The translations under genes were made by a program, and so were the position numbers. The notes beneath the pieces were generated by a model that saw nothing but the letters and a program-made list of their open reading frames with translations, was not told where the DNA came from and did not search any database. Source: Planktothrix sp. PCC 11201 (GTDB lineage Bacteria > Cyanobacteriota > Cyanobacteriia > Cyanobacteriales > Microcoleaceae). Taken from it: DNA of 64,000 nucleotides. The stretch lies in NCBI RefSeq assembly GCF_900009135.1, contig NZ_LT797688.1, positions 569,169 through 633,168 of the forward strand, read 5' to 3'. Positions 1 to 8,818 of the stretch are shown here, piece by piece. Every line of letters starts with the position of its first letter. Position 1 is the stretch's first letter.

Positions 1-2
1 AT

Positions 3-965
3 CGATTTATGCAGTTAGTCGCCCATGAATTTTTCCATTTATGGAACGTCAAACGCATTCGTCCGAAAGCCTTAGAAGTGTTTGATTATGAACAGGAAAA
101 CTATACTCCCTCCCTGTGGTTTTCCGAAGGAACCACCAGTTATTATGATATGGTAATTCCCTATCGGGCGGGAATTTTTGATGTTAAGGGCTTTTTTAAT
201 GCTATTTCCAAAGAAATTACCCGTCTACAAACCACTCATGGGCGGTTAGTTCAACCTTTAAGTGAATCAAGTTGGGATACTTGGATTAAACTTTATCGAC
301 GAGAATCCCATAGCGATAATAACCAAATTTCCTATTATTTAAAAGGGGAATTAGTTTCATTTTTACTAGATTTGTTAATTCGAGAAAAACATGGAAATCG
401 GCGATCGCTTGATGATGTAATGCGTCAAATGTGGGAAACCTTTGGTCAACCAGAAATTGGCTTTACTCCCGAACAATTAGAACAGATTATCGAGTCCGTT
501 GCTGAAACATCTTTAAGCGATTTTTTCCAACAATATTTGCATGGAATTACCGAACTACCCTACGATGAATATTTAGAACCCTTTGGTTTACAAATAGTTG
601 CGGAAACCACCGACGAAACCCCCTATTTAGGCTGCAAAGTTGCGTCAGAAAAAGGCAGAGAAATCATCAAATTTGTAGAAACAGATAGTCCCGCAGAAAC
701 CGCCGGATTAGATATTAATGATGAACTTTTAGCTTTAAATGGCTTTAAAGTCACCTCCGACCAATTCCATGAGCGCTTAAAAGATTACAAACCAGGGGAT
801 AGAATAGAATTAACATTTTTTCATCAAGATTTATTGCGAACTTGTCAAGTTACCTTGACCGCTCCCCGTCCTAATCATTACAAAATTGTTTCCGTGGCGC
901 AACTCACCCCCCAACAGAAACGAAACTTTGAAGGTTGGTTAGGCTGTCCCTATCACAAATTATGA
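3..965 (+). CDS. M61-family metallopeptidase with PDZ domain (5' partial)
   Basis: C-terminal part of a glycyl-aminopeptidase-like M61 peptidase; the reading frame is open at the window edge, so the N-terminal beta domain lies outside. The zinc-binding HEFFH motif is seen at the very start (in MQLVAHEFFHLWNVKRIRP), followed by the second metal ligand region (SLWFSEGTTSYY), both typical of M61. Residues about 200-290 form a PDZ-like domain (ETDSPAETAGLDINDELLALNG). The family cleaves N-terminal residues from peptides; cellular location cannot be judged without the N-terminus. The TGA stop is one base from the ATG of a possible upstream start of the next gene, so the two are probably co-transcribed. 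Identification is confident; substrate is unknown. Confidence 0.9.
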   Translation, partial: RFMQLVAHEFFHLWNVKRIRPKALEVFDYEQENYTPSLWFSEGTTSYYDMVIPYRAGIFDVKGFFNAISKEITRLQTTHGRLVQPLSESSWDTWIKLYRRESHSDNNQISYYLKGELVSFLLDLLIREKHGNRRSLDDVMRQMWETFGQPEIGFTPEQLEQIIESVAETSLSDFFQQYLHGITELPYDEYLEPFGLQIVAETTDETPYLGCKVASEKGREIIKFVETDSPAETAGLDINDELLALNGFKVTSDQFHERLKDYKPGDRIELTFFHQDLLRTCQVTLTAPRPNHYKIVSVAQLTPQQKRNFEGWLGCPYHKL

Positions 966-999
966 GATGATTAGGGGGAAATATTCACAGGTTAGGTTA

Positions 1000-1479
1000 A
1001 TGGAAGTCCCGCCGCCTCCTTCAATTACACCCCGTCAAATGAATCTTCTGCGGGTTGTAGCATCGATGGCTTGGTCAGATGGAGAATTAGCCACTGAAGA
1101 AGTTAATCTGATGCTAGATCAGTTGAGCCGTGTGTTTGCCAAACAGGAACAACAACACCAGGAACTTCAACAGGAATTAAGGGATTATTTAATGCAAAAT
1201 ATCCCCTTAGAGGAGTTAATTCCTAAACTAGAAACCCAAGCCGAACGGGAATTGGTACTCATTTTAGGATATGAAGTGATTAACTCCAGTTCTCGTACCC
1301 CAGATGAACCTAAAATTAACCCCGAAGAAGCCGCCGCGTATCAAAAGTTATTAGACTTACTGAATCTCCCTCCAGAGGTGGTTCAACGCTTAGAAGTTGA
1401 GATGGATAATCCCTCTCATTCTAAAGCGGAACTAATTGAAACCATGACTCGTAAATTAGGAGAGTTTATTCAAAAATAA
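1000..1479 (+). CDS. TerB-like tellurite-resistance-domain protein
   Basis: Small helical acidic protein of about 159 aa. The segment MAWSDGELATEEVNLMLDQL is the acidic helix-turn pattern of TerB/DUF533-like domains, which bind divalent metal at membranes in other bacteria. An earlier in-frame ATG at 967 would add 11 residues, but the proline-rich MEVPPPPSITPRQ start at 1000 looks more like the family and avoids crowding the preceding stop. Alone, without ter operon partners, its role is not known. It follows the M61 peptidase closely and may share its transcript. Confidence 0.7.
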   Translation: MEVPPPPSITPRQMNLLRVVASMAWSDGELATEEVNLMLDQLSRVFAKQEQQHQELQQELRDYLMQNIPLEELIPKLETQAERELVLILGYEVINSSSRTPDEPKINPEEAAAYQKLLDLLNLPPEVVQRLEVEMDNPSHSKAELIETMTRKLGEFIQK

Positions 1480-1561
1480 AAGATGACTCAATAGATGGGG
1501 GATAACTTCTAAATCCCCCTTATATTTTTCAGGGGAAAAACCGCATTATCGAGTTCAAAAT

Positions 1562-2368
1562 ATGAATAAACAAGCTCACAGGGGCCGGATTGCAGCTATC
1601 ATTCAAATCCTTAACGAACAAATGGCGGATTTAGGGGTAACTAATCGGGCTATTTTTATTAATGATGTTTTGCAATTACTTTGTGAAGCAAAAAATGCGG
1701 AATCCTTAGAAAAATCAATCATTGTTAAGAAAATTTGGGGGATTTTAGAATCAATTTCACCGCGTAATATTCGTCGAGTTAGGATTTATGGTCGCATCCG
1801 ACAAGAAAAACAGTTACTCTGGTTAGAAGATATTACTCAAGATCCTGAAAATCAACTATTATGGTCTGAAGAAATTATTCTTAAAAAGCCTAATATTTTT
1901 AAGAAAATTTCGGTTTCAAATCAAAGTGATTTACCCATTGAATCCTTATCTAACCAGCCAAAATTAGGTCAATTACAACAAAATTTAATTTGGGCGATCG
2001 CTGTTACTGTGGTATTAATATTAATGGGATTTCTTCTGTACAATGCGTTACAATTTCAATTATTAGAATCCCTACAATCTAAGCCACAAACCGATATAGA
2101 ATCATCTCCTAAACCATCAGAAACTTTATCTTCAGCCCAACAATTTAGTCGAGGAGTGAAAATAGCAGAAGAAGCCTCCGCCGAGGGAAAATTTGCTGAT
2201 ACCCGTCAAGAATGGTTAGAAATAGCCCAGAAATGGCAGCAAGCCGCCGATTATATGGAAGCAGTTTCTCCCGATTTTGAACGCTATGCTACCGCCCAAA
2301 ATCGGGCTGCATTATATCGTCGAAATCAAGAACAGGCTAAAGGAGAAGCTGATGCGATGAATAATTAA
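1562..2368 (+). CDS. Hypothetical single-pass membrane protein
   Basis: 268-aa protein I do not recognise. The first ~125 residues are soluble and basic/helical. One strong transmembrane segment lies at about residues 143-165 (IWAIAVTVVLILMGFLLYNA). A Ser/Pro-rich linker follows, then a helical C-terminal region of about 70 residues rich in Ala, Glu and Gln (AEEASAEGKFADTRQEWLEIAQKW), which reads like one or two TPR-like helices. With no signal peptide, the N-terminus is probably cytoplasmic and the helical tail on the other face, but this is inference. It stands 82 bp after the TerB-like gene. Confidence 0.6.
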   Translation: MNKQAHRGRIAAIIQILNEQMADLGVTNRAIFINDVLQLLCEAKNAESLEKSIIVKKIWGILESISPRNIRRVRIYGRIRQEKQLLWLEDITQDPENQLLWSEEIILKKPNIFKKISVSNQSDLPIESLSNQPKLGQLQQNLIWAIAVTVVLILMGFLLYNALQFQLLESLQSKPQTDIESSPKPSETLSSAQQFSRGVKIAEEASAEGKFADTRQEWLEIAQKWQQAADYMEAVSPDFERYATAQNRAALYRRNQEQAKGEADAMNN

Positions 2369-2461
2369 GGTTTTACCAAAAAACCCAAGTCTAATTTGCC
2401 ATCAATTGAATTAGTTTGATTATTTATGAGAAATGATTTTTCTTTTTCAGGGGGATCTAAT

Positions 2462-3415
2462 TTAGGACACCAACCAATGATTAATGCCAAATCCAACCGC
2501 CCGATCATATAATAACAGTTCAGAGGCAATTTTTAAAGCCGAATTTTGACCAATTTCGGTTTCAAAAACTGAGGAAAAAACGGTATCAATTTTATTGTTT
2601 TGGCAAAAGTTCTTGAGTTTTTTAGGAGATCCAAAAATAGCGGGTTTGATCACAAAAATATCTGACCATCCCTGCTGATAACAATAGTTTAATTGTTCTA
2701 AATTAGCAACGGATTCATCTAAGGCGAGGGGGGTAGAATAGCGATCGCATAATTCTAACATTAATTCTAACTGATCAATAGATAGGGGTTGTTCTAAAAA
2801 CTCAATTTCAATCAAGTCTTGATGAATATTAATTAAATCACAGGTTTCTAACCATTTTTGCGCCTGCTCAAAGGTTAAACCGCCATTTGCATCTAACCTG
2901 AGACGGATTTTCAGAAACACGGTTTCTAAAGTTTCAGTTATACTATTAATTAACTGTTGAAAAATATTGATTTCTTCCGTAATATCATCAACGCCTATTT
3001 TCCATTTTAAAGTCTGATATCCTTGCTGAAATAGGGTTTTCCAAGTAGTTAATACCGTTTCTCCAGTTGGTAATAATCCGCTATATTGAAGTTTAGCTAA
3101 ATCAAATAAACTGTTAGGATTTAACTCTATTAATGCAGACTCAAACCCAAATTGACAAGTAGGTAAATTGTCAGGAATAGTAAAAATAGTTTCTGTTGAA
3201 ATCAGACAGGGAAGTTGTTGACAAAAAGCGATCGCATCTTCTAATGTTTCCGACCCAAACCAGCTTAAAGGGGCAATTTCCCCCCATCCTATATTACCCT
3301 GTTCATCGGTTAAATTTAAAATAATTCCCTCTCTAATATTCCAAATTCCGTGAGCGGTTTTAAGCGGGGTTTTAAACGGACGTTGATAGGATTTAAATTG
3401 AAATTGATAATTCAT
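2462..3415 (-). CDS. menC: o-Succinylbenzoate synthase
   Basis: Enolase-superfamily enzyme (317 aa) that dehydrates SHCHC to o-succinylbenzoate in menaquinone synthesis, used in cyanobacteria for phylloquinone of photosystem I. Visible superfamily residues in order: catalytic lysine in TLKWKIG, metal ligands in RLDANGG, EFLEQPL and ALDES, and the second lysine in VIKPA. Its ATG overlaps the stop of menH by 4 bp (ATGA type), so the two are translationally coupled, and they are consecutive steps of one pathway. Length matches short cyanobacterial MenC. Confidence 0.93.
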   Translation of the reverse strand: MNYQFQFKSYQRPFKTPLKTAHGIWNIREGIILNLTDEQGNIGWGEIAPLSWFGSETLEDAIAFCQQLPCLISTETIFTIPDNLPTCQFGFESALIELNPNSLFDLAKLQYSGLLPTGETVLTTWKTLFQQGYQTLKWKIGVDDITEEINIFQQLINSITETLETVFLKIRLRLDANGGLTFEQAQKWLETCDLINIHQDLIEIEFLEQPLSIDQLELMLELCDRYSTPLALDESVANLEQLNYCYQQGWSDIFVIKPAIFGSPKKLKNFCQNNKIDTVFSSVFETEIGQNSALKIASELLLYDRAVGFGINHWLVS

Positions 3416-4221
3416 TCCGATAAAAATTTAACAATTACATTAATCCACGCTTGAGGATTTTCGATTAAAATATTATGACCACAATTTGGGATAATTTGCA
3501 ACTGGGAAACGGGACATAATTGGTTAATTTCTTGATTAATCTGTTTAAATTTATGATCCAATTCTCCCACTAACAGCAATAGGGGTATTTGATTTTTGGG
3601 TAATTTTTCCCAGAGGGACATTTGATTTCCGGTTCCCAAATAACGCAGAGATTTTGATAATTCCATGGGATTATTCTTTAACCGACGCTCAAAAATTTGA
3701 TCAAATTCAGGATGATTTTTTAAGGTTTTAAATAGAGGTTGATGATACCATTGTTCTAAAAATATGGAAAATTCTATGGTTTGCAGTTGTTGGGATTTTT
3801 GGGTATCTGAAATCAACCGTTGTAAGCGTTCAGATTCGGTTTTAAGTCCTGGGGATGTAGATTCTAATATTACTTTTTTAAAATATTGGGGAAAATATAA
3901 GGTTAAATATAATCCTAATCTTCCCCCCATAGAATATCCCATTAAATAACATTGAGAAATATGCAGACGGTTTAAAACCTCTATTAATGCGGCTGCTGTT
4001 TCCGGCATTTTATAACAGCTATCCTCTCCTAAAACTTGGGTTTCTCCATGTCCAGGCAGGTCAAGGGTTAAACAACAAAACTGGGGGAAAAGTGGAGAAA
4101 TTCGGGCATCAAAATCCTGACTATTTCCCAAAAATCCATGTAGAAATAGAATAATAGGTTGATTAAGATAGCCGTTTAGGGTATAATGAAAATCGTAGTT
4201 CTTTAGCTTTAAGAACGGCAT
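3412..4221 (-). CDS. menH: SHCHC synthase, alpha/beta hydrolase MenH
   Basis: Alpha/beta-hydrolase fold protein with the oxyanion region ILFLHGFLGNSQDF, the nucleophile elbow GYSMGGRLGLYL and the late catalytic His in PNCGHNILIENP. MenH makes 2-succinyl-6-hydroxy-2,4-cyclohexadiene-1-carboxylate, the substrate of MenC, whose gene follows with a 4-bp overlap. I chose the ATG at 4221 (MPFLKLKNYDFHY, 269 aa); a longer frame reaching 4281 would run into the preceding small gene and adds a sequence unlike the family. The pathway neighbour makes this assignment stronger than the fold alone would. Confidence 0.85.
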   Translation of the reverse strand: MPFLKLKNYDFHYTLNGYLNQPIILFLHGFLGNSQDFDARISPLFPQFCCLTLDLPGHGETQVLGEDSCYKMPETAAALIEVLNRLHISQCYLMGYSMGGRLGLYLTLYFPQYFKKVILESTSPGLKTESERLQRLISDTQKSQQLQTIEFSIFLEQWYHQPLFKTLKNHPEFDQIFERRLKNNPMELSKSLRYLGTGNQMSLWEKLPKNQIPLLLLVGELDHKFKQINQEINQLCPVSQLQIIPNCGHNILIENPQAWINVIVKFLSE

Positions 4222-4238
4222 GGAATTTGGTGAATTTA

Positions 4239-4427
4239 TTAATCTAGTAGCCAATGTAAAAAGGGAACAGAAGCGGCACAAAACGCCATAAATCCAAATA
4301 ATCCGAATAACATTCCAAATAATAGAAATTCTTCTCCTTTTTGTTTAGCTAGTTTAACAATTAAATAGCTGTAACCATAACAGGCGATAAAAAAAGTAAT
4401 GATGAATGCGGTAAAATAATATTGCAT
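4239..4427 (-). CDS. Small membrane protein, two predicted helices
   Basis: 62-aa protein with two hydrophobic segments (about residues 3-24 and 35-60) separated by a short basic/acidic loop KLAKQKGEE. No family recognised. It is 17 bp upstream of the chosen menH start and reads the same way, so it is probably the first gene of a menH-menC transcript. Coding is supported by compact fit between neighbours and a clear two-helix hairpin pattern; function unknown. Confidence 0.55.
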   Translation of the reverse strand: MQYYFTAFIITFFIACYGYSYLIVKLAKQKGEEFLLFGMLFGLFGFMAFCAASVPFLHWLLD

Positions 4428-4537
4428 TGTGTTTTAGCTCAATTTAGATTCGGCCACTTTTAAGTAGCTTTACTAATTATTGTACTAAACTTTTGTTAAA
4501 TAGGGGCAGATTTGAAATAACTTGAAAAAACGCTGTA

Positions 4538-4565
4538 GTAGAGACGTTCCATGGAATGTCTCTAC
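4538..4565. repeat. 28-bp palindrome, GTAGAGAC family
   Basis: Near-perfect inverted repeat with GTAGAGACGT at one end and its complement at the other, centred on ATGG. Sister copies lie at 6959, 16417 and 32844. It sits between convergently spaced gene ends, 28 bp before the stop of the dipeptidase gene. Confidence 0.85.
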
Positions 4566-4593
4566 TTGCCGGGATATTAATAATAAATGAGTT

Positions 4594-5301
4594 TTAACGA
4601 ATATTTTCCAAAGGAATATCTAAAAGGCCGTATTTATCCCATCCTGGAGCATCAAAATGCCACCATTCTGTAATTAAGGGAATAAATCCCTGTTGCTTCA
4701 TTTTAGCAGCTAGTAAGTCACTATTCCGACGAACTTGGGGAGAATTTCCAGAGTAATCTCTGGCGGCTTTATTGGTAAAATCATCAAAGGCGGTTGGCAT
4801 TTCTAATTCTGCCCCGGTGCGTAAATCAACTAAGGTTAAATCAACCGCTGCCCCTCGGTTATGACGAGACCCTTTGGCGGGGTTAGCAACATAACGATTA
4901 TCGGGTAAAATTGCCCACATTTGCCGAGTTACAGATAGGGGACGATAACAGTCATAGACTTTTAATCCTAACCCCATTTGTTCTAAATCCTGTTGAACTC
5001 TTGATAGGCGTTGGGCAACATCAGAACGTAATAAACATCGAGGGGTGGAATATATTTTTTTCTTTAAAAAATTGTTAGTTGTGGCGTAGCGAATATCGTG
5101 ACGAATGTTCAGGTTAACGCTTCTAATATCAACTAATTTGTCTGCTTCTGGCACTTGGTTATAATCTTGGATAACTAAAGGAGGAGACTTAGGAGGGGCA
5201 GCAGGAGGGGCGGTTAAATTTTGAGCATGAACGGAATTACAGTTAATACCCAAAATTAGGAATAAAAATAAGAATAATCGCATCATGAGTTTAGAAAGCA
5301 T
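4594..5301 (-). CDS. D-Ala-D-Ala dipeptidase, VanX/DdpX type (M15D)
   Basis: 235-aa exported zinc peptidase. Residues 1-26 are a signal peptide (basic start, LFLFLFLILG core, cleavage near VHA). The M15D zinc ligands are present: SRHNRGAAVDLTLVD gives His and Asp, and EWWHFD gives the general base Glu and second His. RPLSVTRQMW matches the conserved substrate region. The family splits D-Ala-D-Ala released from peptidoglycan; in a non-resistant cyanobacterium recycling of cell-wall dipeptide is more likely than vancomycin resistance, and no vanHAS-like genes are near. An internal ATG five residues in is an alternative start. Confidence 0.88.
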   Translation of the reverse strand: MLSKLMMRLFLFLFLILGINCNSVHAQNLTAPPAAPPKSPPLVIQDYNQVPEADKLVDIRSVNLNIRHDIRYATTNNFLKKKIYSTPRCLLRSDVAQRLSRVQQDLEQMGLGLKVYDCYRPLSVTRQMWAILPDNRYVANPAKGSRHNRGAAVDLTLVDLRTGAELEMPTAFDDFTNKAARDYSGNSPQVRRNSDLLAAKMKQQGFIPLITEWWHFDAPGWDKYGLLDIPLENIR

Positions 5302-5340
5302 AAGGTTAAAATGATGGTGATGTGATTAGTACAAATTCCC

Positions 5341-5368
5341 GTAAGGGCGAGGCGCGCTTCGCCCCTAC
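5341..5368. repeat. 28-bp palindrome, GTAGGGGCG family
   Basis: Inverted repeat with GTAAGGGCGAGGCG on the left and CGCCCCTAC on the right, two mismatches from perfect. A perfect copy is at 25949. Lies in the 166-bp spacer between purB and the dipeptidase gene. Confidence 0.8.
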
Positions 5369-5467
5369 GATGAATAAGATGAATTAGATTTTCATACTTT
5401 TATGTGCAACTGATTAGACTTGCTATATATCCCCAAAATTAGGTTTAAAAACCCGATTTCTTGAGGT

Positions 5468-6763
5468 TTATATATCTAACCGTTGGTAAACTTGATCAAG
5501 GTTTTTCAGGTGATGTTTTGGATCAAAACAAGCATCAATTTCTGCGGGAGATAATGTTGCTTTAACTTGATCATTTTCCCTAATTAAAGATTGGAAATCC
5601 CCGTCGGTTTTATTCCAAGCAATATGAGCGCAAGATTGGACAATTTTGTAGGCTTCTTCGCGGCTAATCCCTTTTTCAACTAAGGTTAATAATACCCGTT
5701 GACTGAAAACAACACCACCATAAAGGTTCATATTGCGCTGCATATTTTCAGGATAAACTAACAGATTTTTGACTAAATCCGTCAGTTCAACTAACATAAA
5801 ATGAGCCACAGTTGAAGAATCAGGTAAGACCATTCGTTCCACGCAACTATGGGAAATATCCCGTTCATGCCAAAGGGCAACATTTTCTAATGCAGCTACC
5901 GCATTTCCCCGAATAATTCGCGCCATTCCGGTTAAGCGTTCACTGCGAATAGGGTTGCGTTTATGGGGCATGGCAGAGGAACCTTTTTGACCTTTGGCAA
6001 AGAATTCTTCTACTTCTAAAACATCGGTACGTTGCAGGTTACGAATTTCTACCGCAAACCGTTCAATACTAGCGGCTAATAAGGCCAAAGTTTGCACATA
6101 TTCCGCATGAATATCCCGGGAAATGACTTGGGTGGAGGCGGTATCGGGTTCGAGTCCTAATTTTTGACAAGCGATCGCTTCTATCCTCGGATCAACATTA
6201 GCATAGGTTCCCACGGCTCCAGAGACTTTGCCCACCGCCACGGTTTGACGCAGACGCACCAAACGTTCCCGGTTACGAAAAACTTCCGCTAACCATCCGG
6301 CCAATTTAAACCCAAAGGTGATAGGTTCAGCATGGATACCATGGGATCGACCGATCATCACCGTATCTCGATGTTGTTGCGCTTGGTAACGAATGGCCTG
6401 ACTTAAGGCTTCCGTACGTTCTAACAACACATCCACACTGGCTACCAACTGCAAGGCCAGGGCCGTATCCAAGACATCGGAACTGGTTAAGCCTAAATGA
6501 ATGTAGCGTCCGGCATCCCCAACATATTCGTTGACATTGGTTAAAAAGGCAATCATGTCATGGCGGACTTCTGCCTCAATTTCCAGCACCCGCTTGATAT
6601 CAAAATTCGCCTTAGCCTTAATTTCTGCAACGGCTTCCGATGGGATATATCCTAACTCCGCCTGAGCCTCACAGACGGCTATTTCTACTTGTAACCAAGT
6701 TTGCAGCTTGTAAGTCTCTGTCCACAAATTGCCCATTTCAGGCAAAGTATACCGTTCTATCAT
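5468..6763 (-). CDS. purB: Adenylosuccinate lyase
   Basis: 431-aa fumarase/aspartase-superfamily enzyme acting twice in purine synthesis (SAICAR to AICAR; adenylosuccinate to AMP). The superfamily signature GSSAMPHKRNP is intact, as are the conserved HDMIAFL and TSSDVLDTA regions and the histidine of GRSHGIHAEP. Length is typical. Monocistronic appearance: long spacers on both sides. Housekeeping gene, confident. Confidence 0.97.
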   Translation of the reverse strand: MIERYTLPEMGNLWTETYKLQTWLQVEIAVCEAQAELGYIPSEAVAEIKAKANFDIKRVLEIEAEVRHDMIAFLTNVNEYVGDAGRYIHLGLTSSDVLDTALALQLVASVDVLLERTEALSQAIRYQAQQHRDTVMIGRSHGIHAEPITFGFKLAGWLAEVFRNRERLVRLRQTVAVGKVSGAVGTYANVDPRIEAIACQKLGLEPDTASTQVISRDIHAEYVQTLALLAASIERFAVEIRNLQRTDVLEVEEFFAKGQKGSSAMPHKRNPIRSERLTGMARIIRGNAVAALENVALWHERDISHSCVERMVLPDSSTVAHFMLVELTDLVKNLLVYPENMQRNMNLYGGVVFSQRVLLTLVEKGISREEAYKIVQSCAHIAWNKTDGDFQSLIRENDQVKATLSPAEIDACFDPKHHLKNLDQVYQRLDI

Positions 6764-6958
6764 ATTCTGGGTTTGGATTTGATCGCTTTGATGTTAAAAC
6801 AGACGTTAATCGTTCAACAGTAGACGGGTGAAACAGTTGTAGCCCAATTTCCTATCTACTGCATCCGAGGTCGGTCACTCACATCCCATTTAGCACAACT
6901 GTCCTATTTTAACTTTTGATGTGGATTAGCGATCGCAAGCCTTAAAAAAGAAATCATG

Positions 6959-6985
6959 GTAGAGACGTGCCATGGCGCGTCTCTC
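6959..6985. repeat. 28-bp palindrome, GTAGAGAC family
   Basis: Left arm GTAGAGACGTGCC, centre ATGG, right arm CGCGTCTCT; one arm slightly decayed. Lies in the 270-bp spacer between purB and the Uma2 gene, in which I see no other feature apart from one HIP1-like GCGATCGC. Confidence 0.8.
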
Positions 6986-7033
6986 TCCGTGGTAAAATTC
7001 ATTTCAGGGGTTAACCATTACCTGGAATTAATA

Positions 7034-7735
7034 TTAATCGAGTTGATTGGGATTAATTCCTAAACGTCGTAATTGTTCTTCCAGTTGTTGTATTTTTTGT
7101 TCGGCTAAATAGGTTTGTTCTTGAGATTGTTGTAGACGTTCTTCGGCAGTTAAATAACGGCTTCCCTGTTGATTATACCAATATAGCCAATCCCTCGTAA
7201 TTCCTACATGGGTTCCCCGTTCTCGACCTATTCCTAATTGTAATTCCGGCAACCAAACCTGTTCCCCAGGTTGTAATTTATATTCACCCTTTTCTAGTTT
7301 ATAAACTTCTAAAGGCGGTTTACGTTTCCGTAGGGGATTATAAACCACATAATATAATGCCCCCATTTCTGCATAAAACTGTTTCTTTTTCGTATATTCT
7401 CCTCGGCGTTTATGGGATACAACCTCAATGATTAAAATAGGAACTTCTTGTTCTTCCCAAAGTACATAACTCAAGCGTAAATCTTCATCGATAATTCGAG
7501 GAACTCCCACACTTAAAAAACCATCAGGGACAATAGCAGGTTGTTCAGGATCATAATAAATTCCCATATCCACGCCAAAAAACCAATCCATGCGTTCAGA
7601 CCAAATAGAAGCCAGGAGGATTTTTAACAGTCCAGGGATTAAATCTTGCAGTTCGTTATCCACAGGGGTATCGTCGGAGTCGGGCAAATCTTCCGCAGAA
7701 GGTAAACAAAGATTCAGATCGTATTTTAATAGCAT
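7034..7735 (-). CDS. Uma2-family (DUF820) PD-(D/E)XK protein with coiled-coil tail
   Basis: 233 aa. The Uma2 core is visible: IVPDGFLSVG supplies the conserved Asp, PILIIEVVSHKRRGEYTKKK the Glu and Lys of the PD-(D/E)XK nuclease fold, and YYVVYNPLRKRKPP the following strand pair. Residues about 195-228 (RLQQSQEQTYLAEQKIQQLEEQ) form a short coiled coil common in cyanobacterial members. The family is greatly expanded in cyanobacteria and its biological role is unsettled. It is 23 bp upstream of the fibrillin gene on the same strand, which it may precede in a transcript only by chance. Confidence 0.85.
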   Translation of the reverse strand: MLLKYDLNLCLPSAEDLPDSDDTPVDNELQDLIPGLLKILLASIWSERMDWFFGVDMGIYYDPEQPAIVPDGFLSVGVPRIIDEDLRLSYVLWEEQEVPILIIEVVSHKRRGEYTKKKQFYAEMGALYYVVYNPLRKRKPPLEVYKLEKGEYKLQPGEQVWLPELQLGIGRERGTHVGITRDWLYWYNQQGSRYLTAEERLQQSQEQTYLAEQKIQQLEEQLRRLGINPNQLD

Positions 7736-7758
7736 AATGGATTTTGGGTAATGGGTAA

Positions 7759-8352
7759 TTAAAGAACTTTCGTTAATACAAAAACACTCCCAACATTTCC
7801 CCGTCCGATTCTTAAATCTTCATCTAAATAGGTAATATCTAACCAACCTTTTTGATCACGCGCTTGTAAACTAAAATCAATTGCAATAAACTTTTTCCCA
7901 CCTTCAATATCCGCAATAAAACTATCAGGAGATTGATAACCAATAAATCTTTGAGAACCGATAATAAAGCGATTAAATTTAACATTCACTCGTTTTTCCG
8001 AAACGGGTTCAAATTCGGCAGCTACACTGACTATTCCTTCTAATAATGGTAAACTTTGCACTTCTGCAATATTATAAACTTTTCGATCCGCCACCCGAAT
8101 ACATTGATAAATTTGCCCCAACTGAAGCAAGGGAAATCGACCAATTCCGAGTAATTCATCACTACTGGTGTACAATAGTCGCCAATTTCCATTCAGGAGT
8201 TCAGGAACTTCTAGGGGTTGGGGGTTGGGATTAAATTCTTCCAGTTGAGTCAGGGCGGATAAAATAGCCGCTTTATCCCCCGGGGTGGCGAGTAGACCGC
8301 GATTTTTCCCGGCAATCATTTCTAATAAAAGGGCTTTTTTGGAGTTGATCAT
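7759..8352 (-). CDS. PAP/fibrillin family protein
   Basis: 197-aa plastid-lipid-associated-protein (fibrillin) domain covering nearly the whole chain. Family landmarks: LLNGNWRLLYTSS near residue 55, GQIYQCIRV, and the C-terminal DITYLDEDLRIGRGNVGSVFVL, the lipocalin-like lipid-binding signature. In plants and cyanobacteria these proteins associate with thylakoids and carotenoid-lipid bodies and respond to light stress. Start ATG fits; upstream 152-bp spacer is shared with the divergent small gene at 8505. Confidence 0.88.
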   Translation of the reverse strand: MINSKKALLLEMIAGKNRGLLATPGDKAAILSALTQLEEFNPNPQPLEVPELLNGNWRLLYTSSDELLGIGRFPLLQLGQIYQCIRVADRKVYNIAEVQSLPLLEGIVSVAAEFEPVSEKRVNVKFNRFIIGSQRFIGYQSPDSFIADIEGGKKFIAIDFSLQARDQKGWLDITYLDEDLRIGRGNVGSVFVLTKVL

Positions 8353-8504
8353 AGTTTTATCTTATGTTTAATGAATTATTGGTTAGATTTTTTAAATCTA
8401 TAAGACTCAAAATAGATTAAAAAAATATGATACTGTCCATAACCAATGATTGTGTAAAATTAGATTAAGTCTAACTCAATTCTATTTGACGCCGAAAACT
8501 AAAA

Positions 8505-8750
8505 ATGCTTAACCCATCCTTGCGAGAAATCCCAGCCCATGAACCGGCTGATGTGATTCCTTCCAAACAAGAAATTTCACTGATAGCTTGGTTGGAGTCC
8601 ACCGGACGTCTAATCGAACGAGATACCGTCAGTAGTACCACAACCGTTGACTATTTGGAGGAGGAAGAAGAAATCACCGATCTGATTTCCGTTGATGACT
8701 CTGCCTATGACGATGATGATGATGATGATGATGATCTATCAGAAAGCTAG
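8505..8750 (+). CDS. DUF3134-like small acidic cyanobacterial protein
   Basis: 81-aa protein. The N-terminal half (MLNPSLREIPAHEP, then IPSKQEISLIAWLESTGRL) is the pattern I associate with the cyanobacterial DUF3134 family. The C-terminal half is strongly acidic and ends in nine consecutive Asp residues encoded by an almost pure GAT run (about 8709-8736), a microsatellite that could change length by slippage. Function unknown. It precedes mraY by 68 bp, without evidence of coupling. Confidence 0.7.
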   Translation: MLNPSLREIPAHEPADVIPSKQEISLIAWLESTGRLIERDTVSSTTTVDYLEEEEEITDLISVDDSAYDDDDDDDDDLSES

Positions 8751-8818
8751 AAATAGACGCTAGGAAACTAGCGATTTCTGGGATTGTGATTTTGTGGTGT
8801 TGAGGATTAAAAATTTCT

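Noticed and set aside
4594-5301. Vancomycin resistance gene vanX
   Set aside because: Same peptidase family, but it is exported and without vanR/S/H/A neighbours; cell-wall recycling is more likely.
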